DNA of 64,000 nt from Vibrio parahaemolyticus (lineage in GTDB: Bacteria > Pseudomonadota > Gammaproteobacteria > Enterobacterales > Vibrionaceae), in contig NZ_UHIL01000001.1 in assembly GCF_900460535.1 (NCBI RefSeq), positions 1,674,001 to 1,738,000 on the forward strand, in the 5' to 3' direction. Below the pieces are notes generated by a model. That model saw nothing but the letters and a program-made list of their open reading frames with translations. It had not been told where the DNA came from and searched no databases. The first letter of the stretch is position 1. Each line of letters opens with the position of its first letter. The position numbers were made by a program, and so were the translations under genes. Of the stretch, positions 42,303 to 50,913 are shown piece after piece.

Positions 42303-45110
42303 TTAATGATGAACCAGCGTTAAACCGCTTGGTAAAGCATCACCGAAGACACGTTTTGATTCGCTTTCTGAAAGCTCTTTCACTTCTTCAACCAGCGATA
42401 CCCACGACTCAGGTACTTTGCTCTGTTTGAGTTTTGTTAGAACTTGTTCCCGGTAGTCGTCAGAAATATCGAATAAGCGATCACCCGTCTTACGACAAAT
42501 CATTACGGCTGCGAAAGCGATCATTGGTTCTTTCAGCCAATTTTGTTCCAAAAGCTTAGGTAACCATTGCTCAGCTTGTTCACGAGGAATGACGTTGTGC
42601 TGGCTGCCATAAAGCGGTGTGCGAGAAGCCAAACGTCCCATCGCCCACCAGTGTGCTTGTTCAAACTGGTTTTGGTTGATGGCTTTACTCAAGAACCACG
42701 TCGCCAGCAGGACTTTATCTTCCACTTCTAGATGCTCTAGAGAGGCTGAAAGACGCACCATGGATTCGTAACCCATCTCCTGAGCCGCTTTTGCTGACTG
42801 CGGATTTTTCATCGCGCCGGGATGCAGATATTTTGCGATGTCTGCCAAAATGGTTTCTTGTTGTTCTTGGCTTAGACCGCCCGCGATACGTCGCCAGAAT
42901 ACCCACCAGTCTGTCCAGCCTTGATGGTTTTTGAACTGAATATTTTGTTGATACAGTCCCCAAACTTGCTCAATACGCCAAGAGTCGGTTGGATCGCCAA
43001 AGCCCGGACGCAGTGCAAAGCCAGCCAAACGAAGCCAGTTTTTCTCATGTTGTTCAGAGCGACGACGACGCTTACGACCTTGCGCAAAAGTATCGAAAAG
43101 TTGACGGAGTGTGGTGAAGTCCCACTCATCGCGTTTGCCGAGTTTCTTCTCAAGATCTTTCGCTAAGGTTTTGATCTCATTGCCTTCTGCGCTTTTCTTG
43201 TTACCGCTGTACAGGCGAGCTATCAGCTCTTTACATTCGTTCAATCTTGGATGAAGCTGAATTTCCTCACCGCCATCGGCTTGTTTATTGCGAACTTCAA
43301 ATTCCAGTTCCCAACGTTTGTTGTCGTCTTCGGCACTGACACACTCCATCTTAAGAGTGCCAACTTCTGTTAGTTGGCAAGCCAATTGCACTTCGACACG
43401 CTCTTTCTGGTTGGCTTGTAGCTCTGCACCTTCACCTTCAAGTGTGGTGATGTAAGGCGGTAGCGGAGCAAACAAGTCAGGGTCAACGTCAACCATCACA
43501 CCGTTTTGAATGGCGGTGTTATTGGTTAAGGTGTCGTGGGTAGAAGTCAGCAAGTTAAAGCGAACGGGCTCACCTAGGGTAAGCGAGAAACGACGACCAC
43601 TTAAGCGGATCTCGTGACCTTCTTCTGTGCCTTTTGCGAGCAAACAGAGCGCTTTGCCCATCTTGTTTTTTTCTTGTAGATGCAAGAAGTAAGAGCGTGC
43701 AGCACCACCGCCAATTTTCAGTTGTGCGCCACGACGCGCTTTACCAAACGCAACGGCACCTAGTGCGACCGACCAATCTGGATGTGGGTTATCTAATACC
43801 GTAACTGGTGCGCCGCGCCAGTCAGAAAGCAGGGTAGTGACACGTTCAGTCACCAGATCACTGTTGAACACGCCACCGTTCAGCAATAAGCCAACTGGGA
43901 TCGCGTTTTGTTTGTCGTCTTCAATGCCAAGAGCGGCACGAGACACTTGCTGATGCTGAGTTAAGAACTCGGCAACGTGCTTGCTCACCGCTGGGTCAGC
44001 AACGTATGGAAGACCAAACTCGACAACCGCGCTGCGGCGTTTGTCTGGCACTTCACTGAAATCAGAAAGCGGGAAGAAGCCATCTAATGCGATTTGGTAC
44101 ACTTCTTGTTTGCTTAGAGCAATACTTTTGGTTCCACCAAGCAGCTTAGAACCACTGCCTAGCATGGTGATCTTTACTTCGTCAGGTGCACTCGTTGAGA
44201 GCAGGTTTTCTTTCGCTTTGCGTGTTTGCTGAATAAGCTTGGTTAGGCTTGCAGCAGTGAGTTTTTTGTTTTGACTGAAGCGACTTTCAGCAAGGTGCGC
44301 TAACGCTAAGTCGAGGTTATCACCCCCTAGCATTAAGTGTTCACCAACGCCAATACGATCAAGTGCTAAGTCGCTATTGGTGAACTTAGCTTCTATCAGG
44401 CTTAAATCGGTCGTACCACCACCCACATCGCAAACAAGGATGAGCGGCAGATCTTTTAACTCGTCAGCCGCAGTTTGCTGGTGGCGTGCGTACCAGTCGT
44501 AACACACCGCCTGTGGCTCTTCGAGCAAGACGATTTTTTTCAAGCCTGCAAGCTCGGCAGCTTCAAGTGTCAGTTTACGCGCGGTTTCATCAAATGATGC
44601 CGGAACGGTGACAACTACGTCTTGGTCTTCGAGTTTGTTACTTGGATGACGGTAGTTCCATGCTTGACGAATGTGATTGAGGTAACTTGCGCTGGCAATA
44701 ACTGGCGAGACTTTATCCACGTCTTGCGCACCAGCCCAAGGAAGAATGTCTGAGTTACGATCAACCGCTTGATGTGAGAGCCAGCTTTTCGCGCTGGATA
44801 CCTGACGGCCTTCTACTTTCGCGCCTAATTCGCGAGCCCATTCACCAACGATTACATTGTTAATGTCGCCGGCAACAGGTTCGTTGTCCCAAGGAAGAGT
44901 GAGGTCAGAAGGGGAGATTTGACCTACAGCTGGATGATAGCGGAAAGAGGGCAGAAGTGGTTTACGAACGACTTCGCCCGGACCAATCAGTTGGTCAATG
45001 TCAAATAGGGATACTTCGGATTGTTCAAGGTTGTCGGTTATTTCACAGTAGGCCACCACAGTGTTTGTGGTGCCAAGGTCAATACCAACAAGAAAACGAC
45101 GAGATGCCAT
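42303..45110 (-). CDS. Large Hsp70-family protein (DnaK-like ATPase with long C-terminal extension)
   Basis: The N-terminal actin-like ATPase domain is clear: FLVGIDLGTTNTVVAYCEI (phosphate 1), LILVCDVGGGTTDLSLIEAK (phosphate 2) and LLLNGGVFNSDLV (adenosine). The protein is 935 residues, about 300 longer than DnaK, with a helical C-terminal part (WRIEQVWGLYQQNIQFKNHQ, KYLHPGAMKNPQSAKAAQEM) of the DUF3731 type instead of a normal lid. It is the third gene of the DUF2760-Hsp70-Hsp70 operon; a terminator-like hairpin separates it from the second. A dedicated chaperone role with its partner is inferred; the client is unknown. Confidence 0.87.
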   Translation of the reverse strand: MASRRFLVGIDLGTTNTVVAYCEITDNLEQSEVSLFDIDQLIGPGEVVRKPLLPSFRYHPAVGQISPSDLTLPWDNEPVAGDINNVIVGEWARELGAKVEGRQVSSAKSWLSHQAVDRNSDILPWAGAQDVDKVSPVIASASYLNHIRQAWNYRHPSNKLEDQDVVVTVPASFDETARKLTLEAAELAGLKKIVLLEEPQAVCYDWYARHQQTAADELKDLPLILVCDVGGGTTDLSLIEAKFTNSDLALDRIGVGEHLMLGGDNLDLALAHLAESRFSQNKKLTAASLTKLIQQTRKAKENLLSTSAPDEVKITMLGSGSKLLGGTKSIALSKQEVYQIALDGFFPLSDFSEVPDKRRSAVVEFGLPYVADPAVSKHVAEFLTQHQQVSRAALGIEDDKQNAIPVGLLLNGGVFNSDLVTERVTTLLSDWRGAPVTVLDNPHPDWSVALGAVAFGKARRGAQLKIGGGAARSYFLHLQEKNKMGKALCLLAKGTEEGHEIRLSGRRFSLTLGEPVRFNLLTSTHDTLTNNTAIQNGVMVDVDPDLFAPLPPYITTLEGEGAELQANQKERVEVQLACQLTEVGTLKMECVSAEDDNKRWELEFEVRNKQADGGEEIQLHPRLNECKELIARLYSGNKKSAEGNEIKTLAKDLEKKLGKRDEWDFTTLRQLFDTFAQGRKRRRRSEQHEKNWLRLAGFALRPGFGDPTDSWRIEQVWGLYQQNIQFKNHQGWTDWWVFWRRIAGGLSQEQQETILADIAKYLHPGAMKNPQSAKAAQEMGYESMVRLSASLEHLEVEDKVLLATWFLSKAINQNQFEQAHWWAMGRLASRTPLYGSQHNVIPREQAEQWLPKLLEQNWLKEPMIAFAAVMICRKTGDRLFDISDDYREQVLTKLKQSKVPESWVSLVEEVKELSESESKRVFGDALPSGLTLVHH

Positions 45111-45136
45111 ACAAAACCAAACCTTCGTGTATTTAA

Positions 45137-45162
45137 AAACGGCACCCGATTGGATGCCGTTT
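45137..45162 (-). terminator. Attenuator-like hairpin between the two Hsp70 genes
   Basis: AAACGGCA-loop-TGCCGTTT followed on the minus strand by more T residues. Its place inside the operon suggests partial termination, lowering the larger Hsp70 relative to the smaller. Confidence 0.75.
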
Positions 45163-45171
45163 GACTTCTAA

Positions 45172-47124
45172 TTATTGTTCTTCGTTTGAGTCACTTTTCG
45201 CGTCTTCGCGCACATCGAACTCAACATGCCATTTTTGCCCGTTATCTGCGGCGATGGCTTCTAAGTAAAGCGTGCCAAGCTCTGTGACGCGAGAAGCAAG
45301 AGTTACTGGAACCACTTCACCTTCACGACGACCTTCAGATACTGGCAGCGTTACTTGGATTTCTGGTAGCTCTTCAAGCTCTTCTGGTGCCCAGTAGTCA
45401 AGGTGAGTACCTGCTAGGTCATCACGACGAACGGTTGAGCCGAAGAATTGGAAGTTAACTGGTTGACCGATGATCAAACCAAACTCTTGGCTTGGTACGT
45501 CAACGCTTGAGCCTTCTTCCATACCAAATGGTGCGACACAAAGTGCTTCCATTGGAGGCGCCATGCCCGGAATCGCTGGCATTGCACTTTCGATACCCAC
45601 GTAGTACGCCGAAGCAATACCACCGCGGATACGCACACCTTGACCACGACGCACAGAGCCGTAGTAAGCCGCACCGCTAGCAACCGCAAGGTCTAGATCC
45701 ACACCTGTTAGGCGTTTCGCCATTTCTGCATCTGCTTCTAGTAGCCATTCGTTGATCGTGTCTTCTAGACGAGTTGCTAGAAGTTTCGATTTCAGAACAC
45801 CACCGTTGAATAGGATTGCGGTTGGCTTGATGAAGTCAGCCGATTGCGCTGCATCCGCGCCAGGCATACCTGGCATGTTTGCAAATGGGTTGAAATCTTG
45901 AGCTTGCGCTGATTCACCACCGCTTTGCGCGTGTGCTTGCTTAGACAAGAATGCTGCAATGTGGCGAGTAATACCCGCATCTTGTGCGTAAGGCAGACCC
46001 ATTTGTGTTAGTGCACCACGGTTGCGTTGAACAGGGTGGTCGGTAATCGCAACTTGAGGGAAGAAACCGTCAACTAATGTTTGTTGTACTTCTTCTTGAG
46101 TCAGTTCAGTTTTCAGCGTTGCACCAAGCAGTTTAGAACCGCGGCTTGGTACAACGATTGGCACTGACTGAAGCTCGCTGTCGTTCAATAGCGCTTCTTT
46201 AGCATCACGACATGCGTGCGTCATCGCCTGAACTTGCCATGGCTGTAGCTCTTTGCCTTCTTGCGCGAGCTTCATCTTCAAGCGGTACGCAAGTGCAAGG
46301 TCCATGTTGTCACCGCCAAGTAGGATATGTTCACCTACCGCGATACGGTTCAGAGTTAGGTTGCCTTCGTCTTCTGTTACTTCAACTAAAGAAAGGTCGG
46401 TTGTACCACCACCGATATCGACCACAAGCACGATGTCGCCAACTTCAACTTCGTCGCGCCATTTGTCGTTGCTGTTATCAATCCAGTTGTAAAGCGCAGC
46501 TTGAGGCTCTTCTAGAAGCGTTAGGTGCACAAAACCAACGTTGCGTGCAGCTTCGGCTGTCAGGTCACGAGCCGCAGGATCGAAAGAAGCGGGAACCGTA
46601 ATGGTAACGTCTTGATCGGCAAGTTTGTGGTTTGGATTCGCGTGATTCCAAGCGTCTTTTAGGTGCTCAAGGTATAGCTCGGTTGCGCGAAGAGGGGATA
46701 CTTTTTCCACTTCTTCTGGGCTACCTGCTGGTAGGAATGCGTCACGACGGTTTACACCAGCGTGGCAAAGCCAAGATTTTGCACTAGCAACTAAACGAAT
46801 TGGTGTTTTTGAACCTAGGTTACGAGCAATCGCACCAACCAGAGCTTTTGGCTCGCTCGACCATGGAAGAACGCGTGATTGCTGGTTCATTTCGTGCTCA
46901 TGCGGCTGGTATAGGAAGGAGCCTAATTGGCTGCGAGTTTCTACAGTACCCGGAGCTGTTAGCTGCGGGATAGGCATGACTTGTACACGAGCGTCTTCGT
47001 CTTGAGTATCAACGTAAGACATTACGCAGTGAGTGGTACCTAAGTCGATACCAACACTGAATTTAGGAGACTGTTGCTCTTGCGCTGTCTCTTGAGAAAG
47101 GTTTTCTTGGTTCATGTGTTCCAT
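45172..47124 (-). CDS. Hsp70-family protein (DnaK-like)
   Basis: A 650-residue Hsp70 with all ATPase motifs: FSVGIDLGTTHCVMSYVDTQ, VLVVDIGGGTTDLSLVEVTE and AILFNGGVLKSKLL. An insertion rich in Gln/Ala/Met (AQSGGESAQAQDFNPFANMP) interrupts the ATPase domain, and the C-terminus has a short beta substrate-binding-like domain but no obvious lid. The N-terminal half is collinear with the larger Hsp70 downstream. Its start overlaps the DUF2760 stop by one base (TAATG). It is not the main DnaK, which in vibrios sits with dnaJ and grpE. Confidence 0.88.
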   Translation of the reverse strand: MEHMNQENLSQETAQEQQSPKFSVGIDLGTTHCVMSYVDTQDEDARVQVMPIPQLTAPGTVETRSQLGSFLYQPHEHEMNQQSRVLPWSSEPKALVGAIARNLGSKTPIRLVASAKSWLCHAGVNRRDAFLPAGSPEEVEKVSPLRATELYLEHLKDAWNHANPNHKLADQDVTITVPASFDPAARDLTAEAARNVGFVHLTLLEEPQAALYNWIDNSNDKWRDEVEVGDIVLVVDIGGGTTDLSLVEVTEDEGNLTLNRIAVGEHILLGGDNMDLALAYRLKMKLAQEGKELQPWQVQAMTHACRDAKEALLNDSELQSVPIVVPSRGSKLLGATLKTELTQEEVQQTLVDGFFPQVAITDHPVQRNRGALTQMGLPYAQDAGITRHIAAFLSKQAHAQSGGESAQAQDFNPFANMPGMPGADAAQSADFIKPTAILFNGGVLKSKLLATRLEDTINEWLLEADAEMAKRLTGVDLDLAVASGAAYYGSVRRGQGVRIRGGIASAYYVGIESAMPAIPGMAPPMEALCVAPFGMEEGSSVDVPSQEFGLIIGQPVNFQFFGSTVRRDDLAGTHLDYWAPEELEELPEIQVTLPVSEGRREGEVVPVTLASRVTELGTLYLEAIAADNGQKWHVEFDVREDAKSDSNEEQ

Positions 47125-47756
47125 TACAGCTCAACCTCAGCTGGAGCAATCACAGAGGCATCGTAGTTCTCAGCCAGTTTAGGCAGGTTCATAGACGTTG
47201 CCTTCCAACCTTTGTGAACTAGAGTGCCGTGGAACGGCGCGCTGCCTGTCACGTTACCAGTTAGGCGGATTTCTTGTGGGTTGAAGCCTTCTTCAACCGT
47301 AATACGAGTTTCTTCTTCTTCGTTACGAACGTGCGCAAGTGTCACGTAATCGTTCAATACTTTTTGACCGCCAGTGTGGATAACACGAGCCGCAGCGCCT
47401 ACTTCTTCATCAGAGAACGAAGTTAGGTCTTCTTTCAAGAAGTCGATTAGACGCGCTTCTTGCTGCATGATAGAAAGCAGCTGCATTGCAGAATCAGTAG
47501 AAGCTGTTGCAAGTTTTGATTCAACTTCCACCACTTTTTCTACGACTTTCTCTACTTCTACAACCTTTTCCACTTCTACGATCTTCTCGACTGGCTTTTC
47601 AACCTCGACGATTTTCTCGACAGGTTTCTCTACCACTTTCTCAATCACTTTTGATTTGCGTGATACTGCGATCAGAAGAAGCAATACGCTCGAAGCCGCA
47701 AGGCCTGCGTGCAGCATATCGAACGTTTGAGGAATTAGGTTCAAATCAATGTTCAT
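47124..47756 (-). CDS. DUF2760-type membrane-anchored protein with VEK repeats
   Basis: The 210-residue protein starts with one membrane helix (about residues 14-30, MLHAGLAASSVLLLLIAVSR), followed by a tandem VEK/VEKIVEVEKPVEK repeat stretch (about residues 37-80) of alternating Val, Glu and Lys, and a globular C-terminal domain (SIMQQEARLIDFLKEDLTSF, SAPFHGTLVHKGWKATSMNL) of the DUF2760 family. It is the first gene of an operon with two Hsp70 proteins and may hold them at the membrane; this is inferred from gene order. The gap 47757-48045 upstream carries its promoter region. Confidence 0.85.
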   Translation of the reverse strand: MNIDLNLIPQTFDMLHAGLAASSVLLLLIAVSRKSKVIEKVVEKPVEKIVEVEKPVEKIVEVEKVVEVEKVVEKVVEVESKLATASTDSAMQLLSIMQQEARLIDFLKEDLTSFSDEEVGAAARVIHTGGQKVLNDYVTLAHVRNEEEETRITVEEGFNPQEIRLTGNVTGSAPFHGTLVHKGWKATSMNLPKLAENYDASVIAPAEVEL

Positions 47757-48045
47757 GACGTTTTTTCTCTTTCTATTGATTGCTCGGTGCTCAGTGTTGG
47801 CTCAATTTATTGACTAAAAGCGATCGTCTTTGCGATCTTGCACCAAGTTTAGACATTAAAATGATGACGGATGGTAGCATATTCAAGGCCTAAGGCTGTA
47901 ATAATTCGTGAATATACCGTACGATCAGCGTGAAAAATCAACGATTGGACTAAGCTTGGTAGGTTGCTGCTTGATGTTTATTCGCTGGTAACGCAGTATT
48001 TCCCTAAATACCGAAGTTTAACTTACGGAAATATCAGTAGACGAG

Positions 48046-49587
48046 ATGACCACAAGCACTGCTCAAAAGAGCTTTATAAAGAGACACTCTGATTCCATTT
48101 CTGCTTTTGTAGCGGCGCTCCTCGTCACTGCAGGCGTAGTTGGTGTGGCCTACCAAATTCAGCAACGATATACCCTCGCTACTTTTGCAACCCTTGCAGA
48201 TCGACAAGCTGAATCTCTAAAAGCAAATGTTGAAAATGATTTGAAATTTATCGGAGCGGGGGCCAATTTTTATCATTCTATAGACAGTTCTTATTGGTCA
48301 GCATTTCCCGTTTATGCAGAGCAGGTTATCAATAGCTCTCACAGTTTGATTGGTTTGCAGTGGATGCAACGAGTAAAGCGAGAAGATTTAGACGCACACA
48401 TTGCTAAAATGCGTCAAACATACCCAGATTACCAAATCTTTACTGTTCCAAAAGATCAGCCCAAAACCTTTGGCTACATTCTAGAAAACAACACTCCTGT
48501 TTACGTTGCAACGGACATCTACCCAAGAACCCAAGCCAACTTATCTTTACTTGGTTTTTACTTCTCTCGAAAGCGTTTTGATTTGATCTTTGACGACATC
48601 TCGACGCACAAACGCGCAAATGTTTCCGATAAAGTTCGTCTGCTTCAAGACGGCTACGACAAATCCATCCCCAAATCGGGCTTGCTGGTGTATCACCCGG
48701 TCTTTGATTTCGAGAATAAAAACCTGTTGGGCGTGGTAACAGGTGTGATTCGTAGCACTGTTTATTTCGAAGAGCTGATCACCAAGACGGCGACGGAACT
48801 TGAGATGTCGGTCAGAGTGGAAGACTTAGGTTTTGATGCCTCTGACGACCCGTTTTTGTTTCAAAGTGAAAACTGGGACCGGATCAGCGGTAAAGTGATC
48901 AGCCGAACGATTCAGCTGCCTAATCGACAATGGCGAATTGATTTCAAACTTTCAGATGCCGTGTCTGCTTGGGAGCGCTCCATTTTAACGGGAACGACCA
49001 TCGCAGGTCTTCTGATTGCGTTTTTGATCAGCTACATAGTTAACTTACAGTCACGAGAAAAAGAACGTTTAGCCGAAATGCTTGATATTAAGACGGTTGA
49101 GCTAAAACGCATGGCTGAGTTAGACCCTCTGACGCAATTGTTGAACCGTCGCGTGTTTAACGACAACTTACTCAATCAAATTAATAGCGGCAAACCGTTC
49201 TCTTTGGTTGGTTTCGATATTGACCATTTCAAAGTGATTAATGATAAGTACGGCCATTTGGCGGGTGATGAAGCGTTACTTCATGTTACGAGATTGGTTA
49301 ATGCCAACTTAAATGCGGGTGACCGATTCTATCGCGCAGGTGGAGATGAGTTTTGTATTCTTTCCACGGTGACGGACACAGAAGAGCTAGAAGCGTATCT
49401 TGAAAAATTACGCGGTATCGTGGCGAGCTCGTCATTTGACTATGAAGAGGCGTCTATAATTTGCACATTGAGTATTGGTGCGGTAGTTCATCACGACGAA
49501 GATCCGGAAAACTTGTACCACAAAATGGATGCTCAACTGTACTTAAGTAAGGAAAATGGCCGCAATACCGTGTCGATCGGTGATTAA
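48046..49587 (+). CDS. CHASE-domain diguanylate cyclase (GGDEF)
   Basis: A 513-residue inner-membrane receptor. A first membrane helix (about residues 19-38) and a second (about 311-330, TGTTIAGLLIAFLISYIVNL) flank a periplasmic CHASE sensor (HSLIGLQWMQRVKREDLDAH, ATDIYPRTQANLSLLGFYFS). The cytoplasmic GGDEF domain starts at LDPLTQLLNRRVF and has the intact active site YRAGGDEFCIL, so c-di-GMP synthesis is expected. The inhibitory I-site reads NAGD instead of RxxD, so product inhibition at that site is probably lost. ATG 48046 begins MTTSTAQKSF. It acts opposite to the HD-GYP proteins in this window. Confidence 0.9.
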   Translation: MTTSTAQKSFIKRHSDSISAFVAALLVTAGVVGVAYQIQQRYTLATFATLADRQAESLKANVENDLKFIGAGANFYHSIDSSYWSAFPVYAEQVINSSHSLIGLQWMQRVKREDLDAHIAKMRQTYPDYQIFTVPKDQPKTFGYILENNTPVYVATDIYPRTQANLSLLGFYFSRKRFDLIFDDISTHKRANVSDKVRLLQDGYDKSIPKSGLLVYHPVFDFENKNLLGVVTGVIRSTVYFEELITKTATELEMSVRVEDLGFDASDDPFLFQSENWDRISGKVISRTIQLPNRQWRIDFKLSDAVSAWERSILTGTTIAGLLIAFLISYIVNLQSREKERLAEMLDIKTVELKRMAELDPLTQLLNRRVFNDNLLNQINSGKPFSLVGFDIDHFKVINDKYGHLAGDEALLHVTRLVNANLNAGDRFYRAGGDEFCILSTVTDTEELEAYLEKLRGIVASSSFDYEEASIICTLSIGAVVHHDEDPENLYHKMDAQLYLSKENGRNTVSIGD

Positions 49588-49669
49588 ATCAGCGCGCAAA
49601 TTCGAGTTTTTCATAGTGTTGCGGTAGAATCGCACCCTTTCAAATTTACGCTAGGAACCAAGACAAGCT

Positions 49670-50200
49670 ATGAACCATAACCGTATCGTCTGCTTCGATT
49701 TAGAAATGTGCTGCTGGAGCGAGAATGGCGTCGGCCGCACGGGAGAGATCATCGAAGTAGGGTTAGCTGAAATAGATTTGTCTAAAGGCGAGATCGTTAA
49801 GCGTGCTCAATACTACGTGAAGCCAGAACATGATGAAGTGTCACTGTTTTGTGCTGAACTGACGGGCATCACGCCGCGTAAAATCGAAAAGCAAGGCAGA
49901 CCATTGGCCGAAGTAATCAAATCTATGATTAAGAACTTTGGTGGTCGCAACAAGATTTATGCTTCTTGGGGACGTGACGATGTCATTCTTCTTGAAGAGT
50001 GTAAACAAAAAGGCATTGAAGCGCCGTTTACGGAATTCATAAATCTCGCGACGCTGTACCGTATTCAAAACCGTTTAAAAGACAAGCGAATTGGCCACCG
50101 AACTGCTCAAGAAGCAAAAGGCATTGAGTGGGAAGGGCGTCAGCACTCGGGCTACGTGGACGCGCACAACCTAGCGAAGCTTGCGCTCACCATGCTGTAA
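49670..50200 (+). CDS. DEDDh-family 3'-5' exonuclease
   Basis: A 176-residue exonuclease domain protein. Exo I is VCFDLEMCCW (catalytic Asp and Glu), Exo II lies in NFGGRNKIYASWGRDDVILL, and Exo III is QHSGYVDAHNLAKLAL with the His and Asp of the DEDDh type. FCAELTGITPRKIEKQGRPL is the conserved segment after Exo I. Single-domain proteins of this kind act on DNA or RNA ends; the substrate cannot be told. Preceded by AGGAACC and followed by a bidirectional terminator. Confidence 0.88.
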   Translation: MNHNRIVCFDLEMCCWSENGVGRTGEIIEVGLAEIDLSKGEIVKRAQYYVKPEHDEVSLFCAELTGITPRKIEKQGRPLAEVIKSMIKNFGGRNKIYASWGRDDVILLEECKQKGIEAPFTEFINLATLYRIQNRLKDKRIGHRTAQEAKGIEWEGRQHSGYVDAHNLAKLALTML

Positions 50201-50312
50201 TTAATTCGTCATCCAATCATTGTTGTTTTGTCATGGATATAGCTTAGTGTAGAAGCTGTCAAACACATTCATACCTTGACCAGTATTTTAATAACAATGT
50301 CGTTGGCTGAAG

Positions 50313-50339
50313 AAAAAACGCGCGTGATGCGCGTTTTTT
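50313..50339. terminator. Bidirectional terminator
   Basis: AAAAAACGCGC-GTGAT-GCGCGTTTTTT between the exonuclease gene and the convergent TerB-like gene. Confidence 0.9.
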
Positions 50340-50384
50340 ATTGGTAGAAAATGAGCATTGAGCACAAATTTTATTGCCACAGCG

Positions 50385-50825
50385 TTACTGTGATTGCAGT
50401 TTTGCGCGGATAAAATCGCTGTGGTCAACGTACAAGAGTTCTGCGGTTTTGCGAATTACAGCATCCTCAAGTGGGTCGATTTGTCCATCGGCATAAGCGA
50501 CTTCCCACATGCTCTTAATCAAGTTGTAGCGAGTCTCTTGTGTGAGTTCTCGAAGCTGGGAAGTAAAATCGTACAAAGAGGTAGCGTCTTGCGTTTTTTC
50601 TTTTGCCTGAGCAAGTAACTGCTCCGATTCTTGCTCGTTTAACTCGAGCAACTTCATCAGTAAAGAACGCTTTGTGCTTTCTTCTTTTTCATCAATTAGA
50701 TGATCCGCACCAGACACTTCACACAGCAGACATGCGATCGCCATGTTTGGCGACAGTGCATTGGTTTTGCTCAAATCAGAGCCGTCGATAAGTTGTTTGA
50801 ACAACGAAGTAAGAGAATTAAACAT
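50385..50825 (-). CDS. TerB-family protein
   Basis: The 146-residue helical protein has the TerB-like pattern: AIACLLCEVSGADHLIDEKE, then LIKSMWEVAYADGQIDPLED with the acidic residues known from TerB/DjlA-type domains, ending in a repeat helix (IRKTAELLYVDHSDFI). TerB-type proteins bind metal ions and take part in stress responses; the precise role is unknown. ATG 50825 (MFNSLTSLF) is the family start; the frame is open further upstream to 50879 without support. It is monocistronic. Confidence 0.85.
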   Translation of the reverse strand: MFNSLTSLFKQLIDGSDLSKTNALSPNMAIACLLCEVSGADHLIDEKEESTKRSLLMKLLELNEQESEQLLAQAKEKTQDATSLYDFTSQLRELTQETRYNLIKSMWEVAYADGQIDPLEDAVIRKTAELLYVDHSDFIRAKLQSQ

Positions 50826-50913
50826 AGTAAGCACCAAGCTGTTTTCTTTTAAGATGGTTATAGATGCGGTAAATCTCAAGGTGTCGTATCAAATTTAGCA
50901 CCGACCTGACAGG

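Noticed and set aside
47520..47650. CRISPR-like periodicity
   Set aside because: The repeat is a coding VEK tract inside DUF2760, with no spacers. No CRISPR array was seen in the window.
47374..47758. Plus-strand ORFs opposite the VEK repeat region
   Set aside because: Low-complexity Ser/Thr/Phe or Leu/Pro translations that mirror the repeat on the opposite strand; no ribosome binding site.
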